NCBI RefSeq assembly: GCF_001649575.2
Contig: NC_051435.1
Coordinates: 6,815,506 to 6,879,505 of the forward strand
Direction: 5' to 3'
Origin: Kryptolebias marmoratus
Lineage: Eukaryota > Chordata > Actinopteri > Cyprinodontiformes > Rivulidae
DNA: 64,000 nucleotides
A program made the translations under genes and the position numbers. The notes under the pieces were generated by a model. It was not told where the DNA came from and ran no database searches. It saw only the letters and a list, made by a program, of their open reading frames with translations. Each line of letters begins with the position of its first letter. Positions within the stretch are counted from its first letter, which is position 1. Shown piece by piece: positions 1-14,040 of this stretch.

Positions 1-960
1 CTTCTGAGTGAAAGACTATGTTGGTATTTAAAGAAGTAGCCATAAATAATTTAAATTCAAATAAGTTGTAACAATGTAAATATTAAACTAGGCTTTGTAG
101 TTCGGAAAATATTTATTGCCCCACAAAAGTTTCTCCTACATTTTATAATATGGATGTGAAATTCTGAAAACCTAAAAACGAATGTGTGCATGTCGTTACA
201 CACATGTAAAAAGCAGGACATTGAGAAAGGTTTCAGTAAGAAAAACTGCAGCAAAAAACAAAAAACAAACAAAAAATAAAGGGGTTTTCAGAAAACAGGA
301 CTTTTGTAACTTTCTTATTATCATTAAAATTATGTTATTTAAAATGTTTCCAAAGTCAGAATATGTGAGGGTTGTTAATGGGATTAAGTGGGCATATGTG
401 TGTGGGTGTGTTTGTCTGTTTACTTATAGTGATACAGTAACAGAAATGTTGATGGCAATTAGGAGTTAATTAATAAATGCAACACAGGCAGTGCAAAGTG
501 GACCAATAAATTTATATGCACCGCTTTGTGTATAAAAGCTGAGTAGTTATAAATAACACAAACTATAAAGAGCCTCATATAACATTACTGTCAAGACTTA
601 AAATTCAGACCTTTATGTATGTGGCAAATTTCAAGTAAAGTGACACCAAAGGCATTTATAAATGACTTTTGAGGGATCTTTAAAACAAAACCTTGGTTGT
701 TGCAACAAAAAGTGTAGCCAAATGTCCAAGCATTACTAATTCTACTGTTGTTCTTAACAAAATGCATTGTTGTAATTAATAACATTTTCTTTTTGCATTT
801 TAAGAGTATCATATACATTACTTAAAGCTAAAAATACACACATCTGCAAAAAGGGCTGCAATTGATCATACACTGTAAGAAATGCACTCAACACTGCACA
901 TGTGTGTAATATTTCCTGAAACAAGGAAAGCACTCAGCTGTAAAGATCAGACCAAATATA
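1..960. other. Gene-free AT-rich DNA, nothing recognised
   Basis: No exon, RNA gene or recognisable mobile element is visible. The open frames here (71, 95 and 75 codons) are rich in Phe, Ile, Lys and Cys and start at arbitrary ATGs, as expected of chance frames in AT-rich DNA. Short TG runs near 396-410 are too brief to call a microsatellite. Confidence 0.6.
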
Positions 961-963
961 ATA

Positions 964-1020
964 TCGGTCAAAAGTTTGGACATAATTGTTTACAATTAAA
1001 CAGTGGGCGTGTCCAAACAT
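964..1020. mobile_element. Terminal remnants of a Tc1-like element, interior deleted
   Basis: GGTCAAAAGTTTGGACA occurs at about 966-982 and its partial inverse, GTGTCCAAAC, at about 1009-1018, leaving only some 26 bp between them. The motif is the familiar outer end of a widespread fish Tc1 family. The arrangement suggests an internally deleted, decayed copy with both terminal repeats. Only short stretches match, so a chance or partial match cannot be excluded. Confidence 0.4.
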
Positions 1021-1394
1021 CTAATTGGCGCTGTACACAATGTGAGCCTTTTTTGGAACTTGCATCAAAGGACAAGCAGACTTTGAGCTCAGTGCCAAAA
1101 ACTTTAGGCTATTTTTAAAGATGCAGCACACAACAGGAGACTGTCCTTGTCAGACACTTTCTCACTCCAGCAAAGGATGACATCTGGTTAAAGCATGCAG
1201 AAGACTGGGCACGATGTGAAAACTATGATGTGGTTTTATAGTAGGCTGCATTTTAGTCAAAACCAAAGTACTTTGTTATTTTTTATGAATTAAAATAATT
1301 TAATTTGGCTCAACTGAAACTGTTTTGGGGACAAAGGAGCTTCCCAACCTTTATGTTCTTTTTCCTTGACTGCATACTCACCAAAGATACTTTT

Positions 1395-1612
1395 GTATAT
1401 TTATTAACCTTTGTTTAACCAGGCAAATCCCACTGAGATCACAGATCTCTTTTTCAAGGGAGTCCTGGGCCTGAAGGCAGCCTAAACATGCATGTTTCTA
1501 GACTGTGGGAGGAAACCAGAGTGCCCGGAGAAAACCCACACAAACATGAGAAGAACATACAAACTCCACACAGAAAGACCCCAGGTCCAACCAGGGTTTA
1601 AACCCACAATGA
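1395..1612 (+). repeat. Teleost interspersed repeat (SINE/LINE-tail type)
   Basis: The left part (1399-1480) reads as 'TTAACCTTTGTTTAACCAGG', a CCCACTGAGATC block and a 'CTCTTTTTCAAGGGAGTCCTG' block. The right part (1487-1600) carries the block around GGGAGGAAACCAGAGTGCCC, then AACATACAAACTCCACACAG. Both are familiar, very common fish interspersed-repeat modules, the second usually associated with tRNA-related SINEs or L2-type tails. Here they appear joined in plus orientation and diverged. The exact family name needs a repeat library. Confidence 0.65.
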
Positions 1613-2070
1613 TCTGTAAGGTTTGATTTGTTCTTTTGGTGTCTTGATTTAATGCCTTTTTGGTTTGAGTTTGGTTTTAATGTTCTCCTTTAATGTTCCA
1701 TCTTTAGCTCCCATTTTATTTTGAAAGTCTGTTATTTTTTGTTTTACTCTACCTTCTATTTTGCATTTGTATATTTCTTCATTATTTCAACTTGTCATTC
1801 TATTTTTGTTTGTTGTTGTTGTTTTGTCTGTTTGTTTTTGTTTCTTTAGCAGTCTGTCTGCTATCTAGTTTGCTCTACCTGTTAAAATATATCACTTTTG
1901 GATTCATAAACAGGTTCTGTTTTGGACTTGTTGTATTACCTGTCATAGTTCTAAAGCACCCTCAGTTTTTTTTAAAGTTAATTAAGGCCTGTTTGGTTCT
2001 TGCAATTTTCTGCCTCCTGCATTGGGGTCCTTCCTCCAAACACCATGCACCACTTCACCACAGTTAAGAG
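1613..2070 (+). repeat. Degenerate interspersed element, family B copy 1
   Basis: A T-rich stretch ends in 'CTGCCTCCTGCATTGGGGTC' (about 2012-2031), a 3' block that I associate with a common fish element. Related 3' blocks occur on the minus strand near 29020-29050 and 43230-43260, so the window seems to hold three diverged copies. The length of about 450 bp and an AATAAA-like tail in other copies would fit a nonautonomous retroelement or solo LTR, but no clean ends are visible. A 91-codon open frame here is Phe/Leu-rich and not a real gene. Confidence 0.35.
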
Positions 2071-5000
2071 TACTCAAGTGACGCCAGCCAGCTGGTGATT
2101 GGCTGACAAGAACCACACTGTGCATCTTCTGTTGGATGTGGACTCATTATACTATTTTTTATAGCCATTTCTTACAACTGTAAATTATTAGAGACCTACA
2201 TTTTATTAATGTTGATAAAGCTTTTATAATGATATGTTCCAGTACTCCAAGAACAATAAAATTTCATTGTCTGGATTAGTCACCAATGATAGGAACACAA
2301 ACAGTCTTATGGAAGACATTTACTGTTTTGCATGCATAATTATCAGGCATTTATTTTATGGAGCCTTTGAGATTTAATTTTGACATTTTTCCATCTCATT
2401 TATGATTACCACTTTAAGATGGCTGCTTGTCATAATAAATTAGACAAGACTTAGCAGTATCATTAAAGAAGCTCTTAAGCACCTCCAGAGGGGATCAGTC
2501 CGACCTCTCACCTGTCAAGTGTACGTCATTGAGTCTTGAGTTATGTACCTTTCACTTGCAAGTCATTACTTGTGACATTCACTCATGTTTATTATAATTT
2601 CTTTCCACATTCATAAGCCACAGACACATGGTTGAATCGAAAAGCACTGCTAATCTTCAATTTTAAAGTGGCATCCCATCAGATTTGACTGACCTTAGCT
2701 GCACATTTTAATCAGAGCAATGGCTAGAGTCTTTTCACTTGAGGTCATGTGTTTGCTTCAGGTGAACAACTCCTTTCCTTTCTCTCATTAGATGTAATTA
2801 CTGCTGACACCTCAAAAACATCAGGAGAATAACAAAGAAAAAAGACGCCAATTGAGACAGAAGGTCTGTACAGCAGGTGAACAAAAACACTCATTTGACC
2901 ATTGAGAAGGAAGTGTATTGCTGCTCTAATTCTATTATGCGCAAGGTTGATTTAGAGAATATAGCCGGTGATCCAAAGTTAATGGAGGTGATGGAAGCAA
3001 GGGATCCAAACTAAAGGCCAGTGGGCCATCAGGAGGCTGACCAGGTTTTGTGACAGCTTCCTTCAGCTGTCTGACACTCAAAGAACAACTTGTGTGGCAA
3101 GTTGGAAAGAGCAACAGACAAATAAGCTGGCTACTTGGCAAAGACCCTCGAGATAAAGCTTGTTCAAGCGCCTACATTTGTATTCCAAGTGGGGTTTGGG
3201 GTACGGGCTAATGTAATTGAAAACTGTTGGGGTGTTGGGGGTCGGCAAATTCAATAGACATTGAAAAAAAAAAGTGTTTTGTGTTCTGGGTTGCAATGTG
3301 AAGTAGCAAAAGCCCAGAACAGCATTGTGATTCTTCTGCCCAAATATTAGCTTCCATTCTGCCCTCCATTAGGCTGATGTGAAGAGGGATGAGACCATGA
3401 AATCATCATCATGAACCATGTCAATGCTAATGCCTAAAATAGGTTTCCTCTGAGGAAGATTTCCGTAAGTGGATTCATCTATGTCTACACTGCAAAGTAA
3501 GAAAAAGGTGGAAATGGCTATAAATGAGTTTATAAATACCATTCATGTAAGGGATTTTTATCTGATTGAACTAATGCAGGTTAGGTTTGATACATTGATA
3601 AAAAATGTGCTGCTTGACTAACATAATTTCAAACAATCTCACAACAAAATCATTCTTAATTAAGAAAGGTAACTAAAGCTCAATCTTCTGTGATTTGACC
3701 TTCATCAGTTGTCAGTTTGATGCTTTACTGCCCTATGTCAGCTGAAGTAATTAGATCAAGGAATCTCTGTTCACTGCGATCATGGTTAATCACTTGGTGA
3801 GCCCCATCTGATGTTTTCTTAAAGGAAAGTAGAACTCAGCCTGAAACAAAACCATGTTTCCAGGGATGATTATTATTAGTGTGTTAAGCTCCACAGTCAT
3901 TAAAATTTGTGTGGTGAGACTAAATGTTCACTAGAATTTTAATACCTCAAGGGCAAATAGATGTGAAAATCAAAAGAGCTGTAGCTCATAAAATTAACAG
4001 ATTTATTTCACTACTATTATGCTGCACATTTCACTAATCCTAAAGCATGTTACCCTGAAATAATGTGCTGCCTATTAAAGCTCTGATTATTATTCATGCT
4101 CTTTCCGTGCAGTATGTTTGCACAGGAGGATTCCCATGTGATGAGAGGATGTTCCCTCTGTGGAGCTGACACATCAGGAAAACAGCATTGGGTTGGTTTC
4201 AGGTGTGACTTTTAATTTCTGCAGATAATTTTGACCTGTACTTTAAGTTAAAGTTGCTAGAAAATGAGGAAATGTTAATACATTAATGTAAGGGAATCAG
4301 TGCGTATACCTAAAAGGATGTCGATGAAAACAAAGCTTGGAAGCATACATTTGTTGGACACATTTCAACTAAAACAAATGGTGCTTCTGGAACAAGGATA
4401 GTTGGGAATCAGTTCAGTTTGTGACCCATGAGAATTATACAAAGAGTGTAAATAAAACATACTAAATTCACATAAAAAAGTTTTGTTTAGTTTTTTTCAT
4501 TCTTTAATTAATTATAAATGTTGTCAAAAGATCAATACTATCAATGTAAATGGTCACAGTATTTGTGTAATGAAAAAAATATAACATTGTGACAGCTATT
4601 TTATGAGATTGTTGTTGGTGCTGGAGGTCTCAGTATCTTGAAATGCTTTTAACCGTTTGGGATTCAAAATGTTGATTCACAAAAAGCTGATGCAATTCAA
4701 AGTAAAGTGGCATAATTTTCACTGGACCTGCATTTGAGCTGAGTAAATGGGATTAAGGCCATGCTCAGAATTGGAAGCGCCAGTTATCCTGTGAAAGAGA
4801 AAACACATCATATCTCACTTTGCTTCCTACAGAGTGCATATTTTAAAGCACAAATTTGGCTCTATTGATGGCAGCCGTTCAAGAAAAGATTTCTCCTACT
4901 GAATGTCTTTTTATAACACCTGTTTGATGTTAAGCCTACATTGTATTTTCTCAATTAGCACATGCTTTTTCACAAAAAGTGATTAGCTATTAGATGATAA

Positions 5001-5214
5001 CAAGGAACCCCCAACAGATTGTTGGTGTAGCAGAAGTCAGTACTACAGTTTCATTTCATGTGTTGCACAAATATCTGCATGATATTGTGTTACTGTCAGA
5101 CTTTCCAAACAGCTTTTCCATAGGTGTCGCTGTTGCTGACTTTTTTTCAGTCACTTTGGCTGTTTCTATATGTAAACAAAAGCCTGTGGTTGTTGGCAGC
5201 CATTCACAAACTTT
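2071..5214. other. Gene-free DNA, mostly unique
   Basis: Nothing coding is supported. Open frames are 68-74 codons with no recognisable domain. No terminal inverted repeats, long simple repeats or LINE-like tails were seen. AT-rich blocks alternate with moderately mixed sequence, as in ordinary fish intergenic or intronic DNA. Confidence 0.55.
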
Positions 5215-6593
<1,379 letters not shown>

Positions 6594-7855
6594 TACAGAT
6601 GGTCCTTAGTGCTAAATATGTATGCACTTAACATTTGGCCCTTATGTGTGTGTTTTAGCATCAAAGATTGCTCTTAAACAAAAGTTCTATAAAATGCTAT
6701 TTCTAACCAAGGACACCTGTTCACGTTTCGTGACCAACTGTACCATTAAATTTGCTCTAAAAACAAGTTGCTTCACAGAAAAATAAAGTCATAATTTTTA
6801 TTTGAAAGTGGTTTGTACCACAAAGATTTGCAAAATTTATACACATTTGCATTGCAAAAGATTTAGCCAGGAAAGCTATAATCAGATAAAATGCCTATGA
6901 TTGATGCAGTAATACTATATGCATTAGACGGATTGCCAAAGACGGTGTAAAATCTGTGCTGGCTAAATAAATGGCAGTTTTATAAACTCTTATAGTAGAC
7001 TGCTGTTAAGATAAGAAGAATTAGGAAGGTTTTGTTTGTTTGTTTGTTTGTCTTTTCAATATGTATATCCAACATTTGATGTTTCAGTAATTTTTTTAAT
7101 GATCTTTCTTTTTTTTTTTGGTTACTGACATAAGCTACAAGCAATTAGGCTTGTTAAAATGATAAACTTTTAAGTAATAAATTATTGACATACAAGTTGC
7201 AATAAAAGAAAGAATGAGATTAAAGAAGTTTCTTTCTTTTTAATTTTTTATGTCACTACTTTTGTAAAGACCTAAAAATAATTTATAACGCATGTTATTG
7301 GCAATGAATAATAGATTTTTTTCTTAAAAAAAACATAATTCTTGTTGCCTTTTAGGCTTCATGAGCAACGATTTGCACAAACCTGACATGGCTTAAATTA
7401 GAACAATTGTTATTAGAATACAGAGCTGGTTAGATTCTGTGTAACGTTAACTTTCATAGCGTGCTGTTTGGTTCTGTTTCATTTATATTTAAACAGTCTT
7501 TTGAATGCTCCAGGAAAAGCCAGTTTTGGGATGAACCTGCAGCTGCAGCCTCTTACATGTGTGGCAGATCGAGTGGGTGATGTGTAAATGATTACAGAAA
7601 AAAAATGTATCAGTGGCAAGAGAAAGATAAGTCTAGATACAAGCTGAAGATAAGTCTAAAAGAGTATAACACATTCTTTATGCTTCACACATTTTTCTAT
7701 TCTTTATGTTATAGGGTATTTAAAATAACTCTTATATGTGTAAAATTTTATATTAAGTTCTACAAGTCTGCATGCTTTTGCTGATTGAAGACTTAGTCTT
7801 AAAGATCCCTTTTATTTCAATGCAAACAGTCTTGCTTTTGACCTCTTAAGTACAT
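6594..7855. other. Gene-free AT-rich DNA
   Basis: No gene or RNA is seen. A short (TTTG)n run lies at about 7031-7050. The palindromic E-box-like word CTGCAGCTGCAG occurs near 7538-7549. The rest is AT-rich and not recognised. Confidence 0.5.
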
Positions 7856-7859
7856 TTTT

Positions 7860-7990
7860 GCTCTAAAATATCTCAACAACCGTTGAATGAAGAGCCATGA
7901 AATTCACAGCCCCAGAAGATGATCCTCTGCCATTCCACCTTTGTTCAAATAATAACATATCAACACAAGAAAATGACTGAAAACTTTACA
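7860..7990 (+). repeat. Fragment of a common teleost interspersed repeat
   Basis: The phrase ATATCTCAACAACCGTTGAA, followed by AGCCATGAAATTCACAG and then GATGATCCTC, matches the pattern of a very widespread fish repeat. Only about 70-130 bp is recognisable and no terminal structure is visible. The call rests on recall of the family pattern and needs a repeat library. Confidence 0.45.
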
Positions 7991-10715
7991 CCAGCTAAAG
8001 AGAAAAACTTACTTTGCCACCCTCTTATCATGCCATACAAGTAGCATCAACCTCAGAGCATTAGGAGGATATAAAGGCTAGAATCAGATCTGTAGAGTAA
8101 AATTATACTAATATTTTAAACCCAATAGGTGTATAGGATGGACTGCTATAAACTGAAGAACTCATCCTTCCATTGTTTTTTTTTTAAACAGACTGACTGT
8201 CAGATGAAGTCTATTTGCCAAGAAACACTGCTCTCTACTGTACAAACTGTAATGTAATCCTTATGCTTTGGCTCCGGGTTGTGTGCCCTGATAACCTTAT
8301 AAAAGATTAATTACTACAAAAAGCCTCCAATATTAGTTCAACACACACACTCTACACACAAGCCATGGTTCTGATTCAAAATATTCATTTTCTGAAATCA
8401 AATCACTGATTACTCATACTAGCAGGGTCACGCTGCCAGTAACTCGACCACCTGCCTCACTGAGTGCGACACAGATCCTGCTGCCTTCTATCCAATATGC
8501 CCCCCTCCCTTATATTTCAATCAATAATCAGGTTGGGATGCAATTAGCACGTTGGAAGGGTCGCAGAAGTCACGTGACAGATCAATCGAAGGGGAAGGTG
8601 GCACACTCATTGAGGTGATTTACAGCCCAACAGTTTGTCCCACGCTCAGTCTGAATCCGTGCCGTCTATCTTCTTTATACGAACCTTTCAAGGCTGGAAA
8701 TATGCATCTGTCAAACGTCCCCCATTACTCCGGCTGCCTGTCACACCTGGGGCAGCTCACAACCAAGCGGAAAAAAGAAAGACGGAGTGTAGCTGTCAGC
8801 ACAGAACCCTCAGTGGACAGAAAAGGCACCGGGTCTCCCATTTCTCCAACTCTAATTTCCTCAAATTGCGGATATTTTTGCAGGTCTCTGGCTGAGTGCT
8901 GGGTTAATGACAGAGACTCTGTCAGGCAAGTAGCTGAGGCAGCTTCTTTTAGCTCCAGATAAGATCATGCTTTGTTTTATATCAAGAAATTGTACACTAC
9001 ATTCCCTGCAATATGTACACTGCACAGCGTGACTAAAGCAATACTTCTCTAAGTTGATGTTTTCTGCAACTCAAAGTAAAAAAAAAAAGTGTCATTAATA
9101 ACTGCGGGAAATCCTACATCATGGCTTTTTTTTTTTCCTTTTTCAGTGCTGAATGGGTTGCAGTGCCCACCAAATGGCATAAATCCCTCAAAACTGCAAC
9201 ACAGTGGCTCTACAGCTGTGGACTGCTGCTTATCTGGTGAAATGAGAAAGTTTTCTCTGTGTGTCCTCACTATTAAAGTGCAGTTTCAGCCCCTGCTGTG
9301 AATGTTTCCACTGCAGTGTGTCTGGATGTTCTCTCACCTCAACAACTAGTGTCTTTTCACATCACAAAGCTATTTCTCTCGTTTCTCTTCACAGCCCAAG
9401 AGAGTGCTGCAAACTATGTCATGAATGAAATATAAGCACACCGCTGTATTACTTATGAGACCTAACGCAACTTTGCTCAGAGCTATTTTCAGATTTCATT
9501 TAAATTCATCAGTGTGATGATTATTCTTATACCACAGACGTGGCCGATGGGGCATTGGTCCTTGAGAAAATGTTAGCTAAAGATGAACTTCAAAGATTAC
9601 TTATCAGCACAGACCACCTTTCAACTCTGCAATAATTAAACATCAATCACAGGAGTAAAAGCTATCTCACAAGGCCTCACTAAAGTTGTCAAAACCACCA
9701 AGAGACATGATCTAAGTGACAGTAATGTGTTTGCCGCTGAATTTCAGATGGAACACTACATTGTCCTTTTTGTTTATTTAAACTTCAAAAGGCGAGCATT
9801 GCTCATGGGAAATCCCTAAGTTAATTACACATTTTCTCAATGAGAACAGAACAAAGAAATCCTAACAAGTTTATTTATTATTCAACATTTAAAAAGCTTG
9901 GAGTTTTGACAAGGAAACATATTAATAAATGCTAAATATCTTTAACTGGCAATTATCACATAACCTTCTCAGTGACCTAACATTTGCTTTCTTCATCAAG
10001 AAGCAGACTAGATCTAACAAATGTTTTTACTGTTTTCTGTGCAGACAGATTTGCAACTTGTGACAATTAGCCAGTGTAATTAAACATCTATTCAATCGTA
10101 TGAGTTTCCTCGACTTACAGAGAGTCTGAAGATGAGAACAACCCGTGCTTCAGTCAAAGACTGATAATAGTAACTCAAACAAAATCTCTTAGATAAGCCT
10201 CTGTGGATTCAGCTTCAGCTTAGTTCTGGGAGGATGCCAGCTTCAGATCAATACAGAGTCCGCTTGTCACCTGCTTATGTGTGAACACTTGAGCTCATGC
10301 TTCTGCAACTCTTCAATCACTTTCTACCACTGGCTTTGACCGACGAAAGAAATACCTTCTCCCTATACTTCTTTTTTGCCCCCATCTGTTTTTATAGCTG
10401 AAAGTGTAACCTGCAAAGCTTTGCGAGGATGCCTCACTCACTGTCGGAAAGTCAAATTTCTGAAGCTGTTAGTGTCACAACTTACAAATACACTTCTGAT
10501 GAAATTAAATTTGAGGTGCCTCACAATAAGTTGGTACCCACTGTTCAGTTTTTGAAACAGTCAGAGCTCCACTTCAAATTCATCACGGCAAACAGAGCGA
10601 GGAGAAACTACAAATGTAGAGAAATCAATTTGTACACCCTGAAAAGCAAGCAATCAGGGTTTTTTTGTTTTCCACTGTATTAGACCCTCAGTTTGAAGTG
10701 AACAAATAACAGAAA
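7991..10715. other. Gene-free DNA with moderately GC-richer patches
   Basis: The 8540-8960 patch is GC-richer than its surroundings and holds a 136-codon open frame on the plus strand, but no domain, compositional bias or splice structure supports translation. It could equally be a conserved regulatory element. The rest (9000-10700) is unique-looking sequence without transposon signatures. None of the small frames is supported. Confidence 0.45.
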
Positions 10716-10724
10716 GGGACTTAC

Positions 10725-10980
10725 CTGGGCTCCTGGGTGAACCTGGTGCTGTGTGTAACAGATCCTATCTCTCCCCGTGGGGCAGAATCACAGAGAAAGA
10801 GGAGGAGGTGGGGGGACAGCAAAGAGAGGAGGCGAGGGAAGAAGGCGAGAGAGTGCCTGTGGACACCGAGAGAGAACCGCAGACAGAGAGGAGAGAGCAG
10901 TGATAGCTGTGCTCTCACACAGCGCACCGATACACTGAAGGGGATGTGCTGGCTCTGGGAGGTGGTACATCTCAGTCAAA
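10725..10980 (-). ncRNA. Candidate first exon (5' UTR or noncoding RNA)
   Basis: The minus strand from about 10980 to 10725 is clearly more GC- and CT-rich than the flanks, as fish 5' UTRs often are. It ends in a near-ideal splice donor, CCCAG|GTAAGT, with the exon boundary at 10725. Promoter-like elements lie just upstream (see the entry at 10990-11013). The open frames inside (68 and 63 codons, minus) look like 5' UTR noise, so it would most likely be a noncoding leader exon of a gene whose later exons I could not find within the first 10.7 kb, or of a long noncoding RNA. The transcription start is only guessed. Chance occurrence of a donor beside a GC-richer patch is the main alternative. 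Confidence 0.35.
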
Positions 10981-10989
10981 TGACATCTG

Positions 10990-11013
10990 CCTCGCTCTTA
11001 AAAACCATTGGCT
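10990..11013 (-). promoter_or_regulatory. CCAAT box and TATA-like motif upstream of the candidate exon
   Basis: Read on the minus strand, AGCCAATGG (CCAAT core at 11011-11007) is followed by TTTTTAAGAG at about 11004-10995. A TATA-like TTTAA about 20-30 bp before the GC-richer block would place a start near 10970. The CCAAT core is exact. The TATA-like match is weak, and the CCAAT/TATA spacing is shorter than usual. Confidence 0.3.
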
Positions 11014-12475
11014 AAGAGGTATGATTTCCTAATGAGCCATCCCCACTGTCTCCAAGAGAACACACCCACTCCTTCTTTCCTCTGCACATGTATTCAGATC
11101 CATTTACTTAACTCACACGCGTTGATATTTTTTTTCTTCTGCACAGAAGTCTTTTTTTCCCTCCCTTTGTCCTCTCATTCCTCCTTCAATTCTCTCGCTA
11201 AACACTTTCACATCTCTTCATTCTCTGAGGGGTTCTCTATAGGTGCATTGTCATTTTTCACCATTGTCGCAGGAAGTGGATTTGTCTTTCAGCTCAAAAT
11301 TGCTTTCCCTTTCAGTCATGTCTTGTTTTAAAAGATATTTTCAACCCTTTTTAAAAGATTCCCAAAACTATAAAATGACAATTGGCTTTTCCAGCTATAC
11401 ATATTGATTTCCTTTAACTATTTCTTAGACATGGAGAGAATTCCTCCCAATTAATACTAAAAATCCCATTTAAAAGACTCTGATCAAGATAAATACTGCA
11501 TTTATTTATTTTTCACTCTCAAGTTTTTTGACAAATTATTGTGGTAAACAAACCATATTAGATGTTAGTAGTTTACTAACCACCAATGGTGTTTAGCTAT
11601 GTTTTCCACCTTCTCAAATGTGTGGGTGGCAAAGTGACCACATTGTTTGACGTAAATCAATTTATGATTTCAAGTGGCATTACTGAATGAAATGAGCAAT
11701 TATGAGTAATAACGCCTACTCACACATCAGTTATTACTGAAAAGTATACTTTAGAATATAATGTTTTTTTATGTAGACAAAGAAAATGCTTTTAGATATA
11801 TGGTCCTTAGGTTAGTTGTTTTTTAAAAGGCAATTTTGATGAAAAAACACTCTGCTTATAGGTAGAAAGATAAGATTCTCATTGATTAATGAATTGACTG
11901 GTGATCCAGTAAGTTAGTTTTTAATTAGTTTATTTGTCACTTAGTCAAAAAGACAAGAAACTACTCTGATTCTAGGTATAACATTTAGCATTAAAAAGTC
12001 AAAATGAGATTTTTGTTTATTTATTTTTGTATGTAAGGCAGTTAAATTGGAAACTGATTTTTAATGTTAATATAAATGTTTATTTAAGTTTCATTGAAGT
12101 AGTGAAGTATGAAGATCAGTGCCAAAGAGCATGCTCCAAAATTTGAGAACCAGCAATGATTTATGTCAGGGAACTAATCTAACAACCAGAATCAAAGCTA
12201 AAAATAAACTTTTGGTCACTTACTTAAACTGTATTCCTTCTACATCAGATTGTAAGATATGAGATTGTCAAAGATTTGTCAGACTAGGGTAGAGTTAACT
12301 ACCCAGTCATTATTTTTGAAAAAAAAATGTAAAGAAGATACAGTTTTTTTCCAAGTTTTTTTTAATTTTAGGATTAGACCAGTAGAACGTTGTCATTTAT
12401 TTATTTTATTAAAGATTTGTAATTTGCCCCATGTTGGCTAAAGGGGGTTTGCAGCTGACTAACCAATAAAGAATC
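11014..12475. other. Gene-free AT-rich DNA
   Basis: Contains a 107-codon plus-strand frame (11008-11331) that is a pyrimidine-tract artefact rich in Ser, Phe and Leu. No splice-bounded exon, RNA or transposon is recognised. Confidence 0.5.
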
Positions 12476-12477
12476 AA

Positions 12478-12680
12478 AGTTTAAAGGAATAGTTTGAGTT
12501 ATTTGAAGTGGGGTTCTGGGAAAAGGCTATGAAGAATTTTTTTTTTTTAAGTGTTGAAGTTCTCTTTTTACCTGCCTCAGTTTGAGGAAACAAAGTTCAG
12601 GTTTATGTTTAACAGGATAACATAAAAATGGACTGCTGCTATCTCAAAACATCTCCAGTCTCCAAAATCCTTTAGTGGTT
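12478..12680 (+). repeat. MITE-like repeat with 'AAAGGAATAGTTTGAGTTATT' type end
   Basis: The start at 12481 (TTTAAAGGAATAGTTTGAG) and TTATTTGAAGTGGGGTTCTG resemble the end of a common percomorph miniature element. The inverse terminal sequence expected at the other end was not found, so the copy is probably truncated and its right limit is approximate. Family assignment is from memory of the pattern. Confidence 0.45.
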
Positions 12681-13720
12681 CAAGCAAGCATTATTTTTAC
12701 AAACATTTACATTGGTGTCAGTTTTGCATTACATAGTTATTTACATGAAATGCAAATAGTAGCAGCAGCAGCTAGTTGTAGCACCTCTGGCACAGCTTGG
12801 GGCACTTCCTGCAAAAATATCAAAGTATTTCTGCCTGAATACCTGTGTAATACAAAACTGAGAGAGGTGTAAAGGTTTATAAAATAGCATTTGCTTGAAT
12901 TGTTATGAAATGTTGTTGACTGACAACAGCAATCAGCTTTAGAAATGGCTCCTTCAGGACCAACCGTTATTAGCTTGTCAATACAGTCTGAGCCACAAAT
13001 CATTTTTGTTTGAAAAGGATGAAAATTTTAGTGAATGCTTCTTTTAAACCCAGTCTTGAAAGTGAGGAATGTAGGTGAGAAATAAAGAGTGTTAGTTTCT
13101 ATAAACTCCTCAGTTGTTATTTGCCTCTCAGGATGTTGCAAACATCACATTATAGATTTGTACCTATTTTCTTAATACCATGAAATTGATCATAAAACAA
13201 GTGATCATATAAAGAAAGAAGATATTTGTTTTGCATTTGTGTCTAATTAGTGAATGTTTGGATAAATTTACAAATGACAAATTTTAGCTTTTGTTGTATT
13301 TTAAAAACTTAAAAACTTTTTAAACTCGGTTTTTTAAAATGTTTTGCTGTCCTTTTCACCGGTTTTATATTAAGCTTTTTATGACTGTCCTATGATAATA
13401 AAATAAGACCACATTACATATCTAATTGTGTGTTATCCATATTGAATAACAGCCACATTTTAACAATTCATGTCTCATCCTGTGTTCCTGTTTTTCAATT
13501 ATCTGCATCTATAAGCTGTGCCACAGGGTAAACCATGCATTTTATGTCATTTAGTAGTGAGATCAAGCATAAATTCTGATAAATAAAATTTCAAACAGAC
13601 TGTCAGGTCAATAAAAGGTTTATGTCTACAAGTTATTAAATTTTCAATGACAAAACTTAAATACCTCGCCTTCCTTCTTTAAGTCTCCTGGACATCACCA
13701 AGGTTGATGTTTGTGAATCT
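12681..13720. other. Gene-free DNA
   Basis: No exon, RNA gene or repeat with clear boundaries. An 88-codon minus-strand frame (12737-13003) is Cys/Ile-rich and has no recognisable domain. Confidence 0.5.
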
Positions 13721-13724
13721 CCTC

Positions 13725-14040
13725 ATCCACCCATCTATCTATTTTCTGTAAACACTTTATCATATTCAGGGTCATGGGGTGTTGGAGCCTATCTCCAGAA
13801 GTCAGTAGGTGAAAGTCAGAGTACACCCTGAACAGGTCTCCAGTTCATCACAGGACTAACACAAAGGCACATCACCATGCACAGACCCTTTACACATAAG
13901 AGCAAATTCAAGACTCAGATTAATTTAATATGCATGTGTTTAGATTATGGGATGAAACCAGATTACTTGTAGAAAATCTATGCATGCATGGAGGGAACCT
14001 ACAAATCACACAGAAGGATCTTTATGGAATCAGAACGTGC
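13725..14040 (+). repeat. Common teleost 'ATCTATTTTCTGTAAAC...' repeat, 5' and middle part
   Basis: In order, the sequence shows a CCACCCATCTATCTATTTTC start, GGGTCATGGGGTGTTGGAGC, ACACCCTGAACAGGTCTCCA, TTCATCACAGGACTAACACA, CATGCACAGACCC, ATATGCATGTGTTTAGATTA, and GAACCTACAAATCACACAGA. This is the block order of one of the most abundant repeats in fish genomes. The copy is strongly diverged. It stops just before the expected tRNA-like end, which instead appears about 290 bp further on. Confidence 0.75.

Noticed and set aside
8552..8962. 136-codon plus-strand frame with a KRKKE basic stretch
   Set aside because: Basic stretch alone is not evidence of a nuclear protein. Another frame is also open over the same DNA, and nothing is recognisable.
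10725..10760. Collagen-like Pro-Gly codons just before the donor at 10725
   Set aside because: Glycine is not at every third residue beyond two units and the frame does not continue upstream, so no collagen exon.
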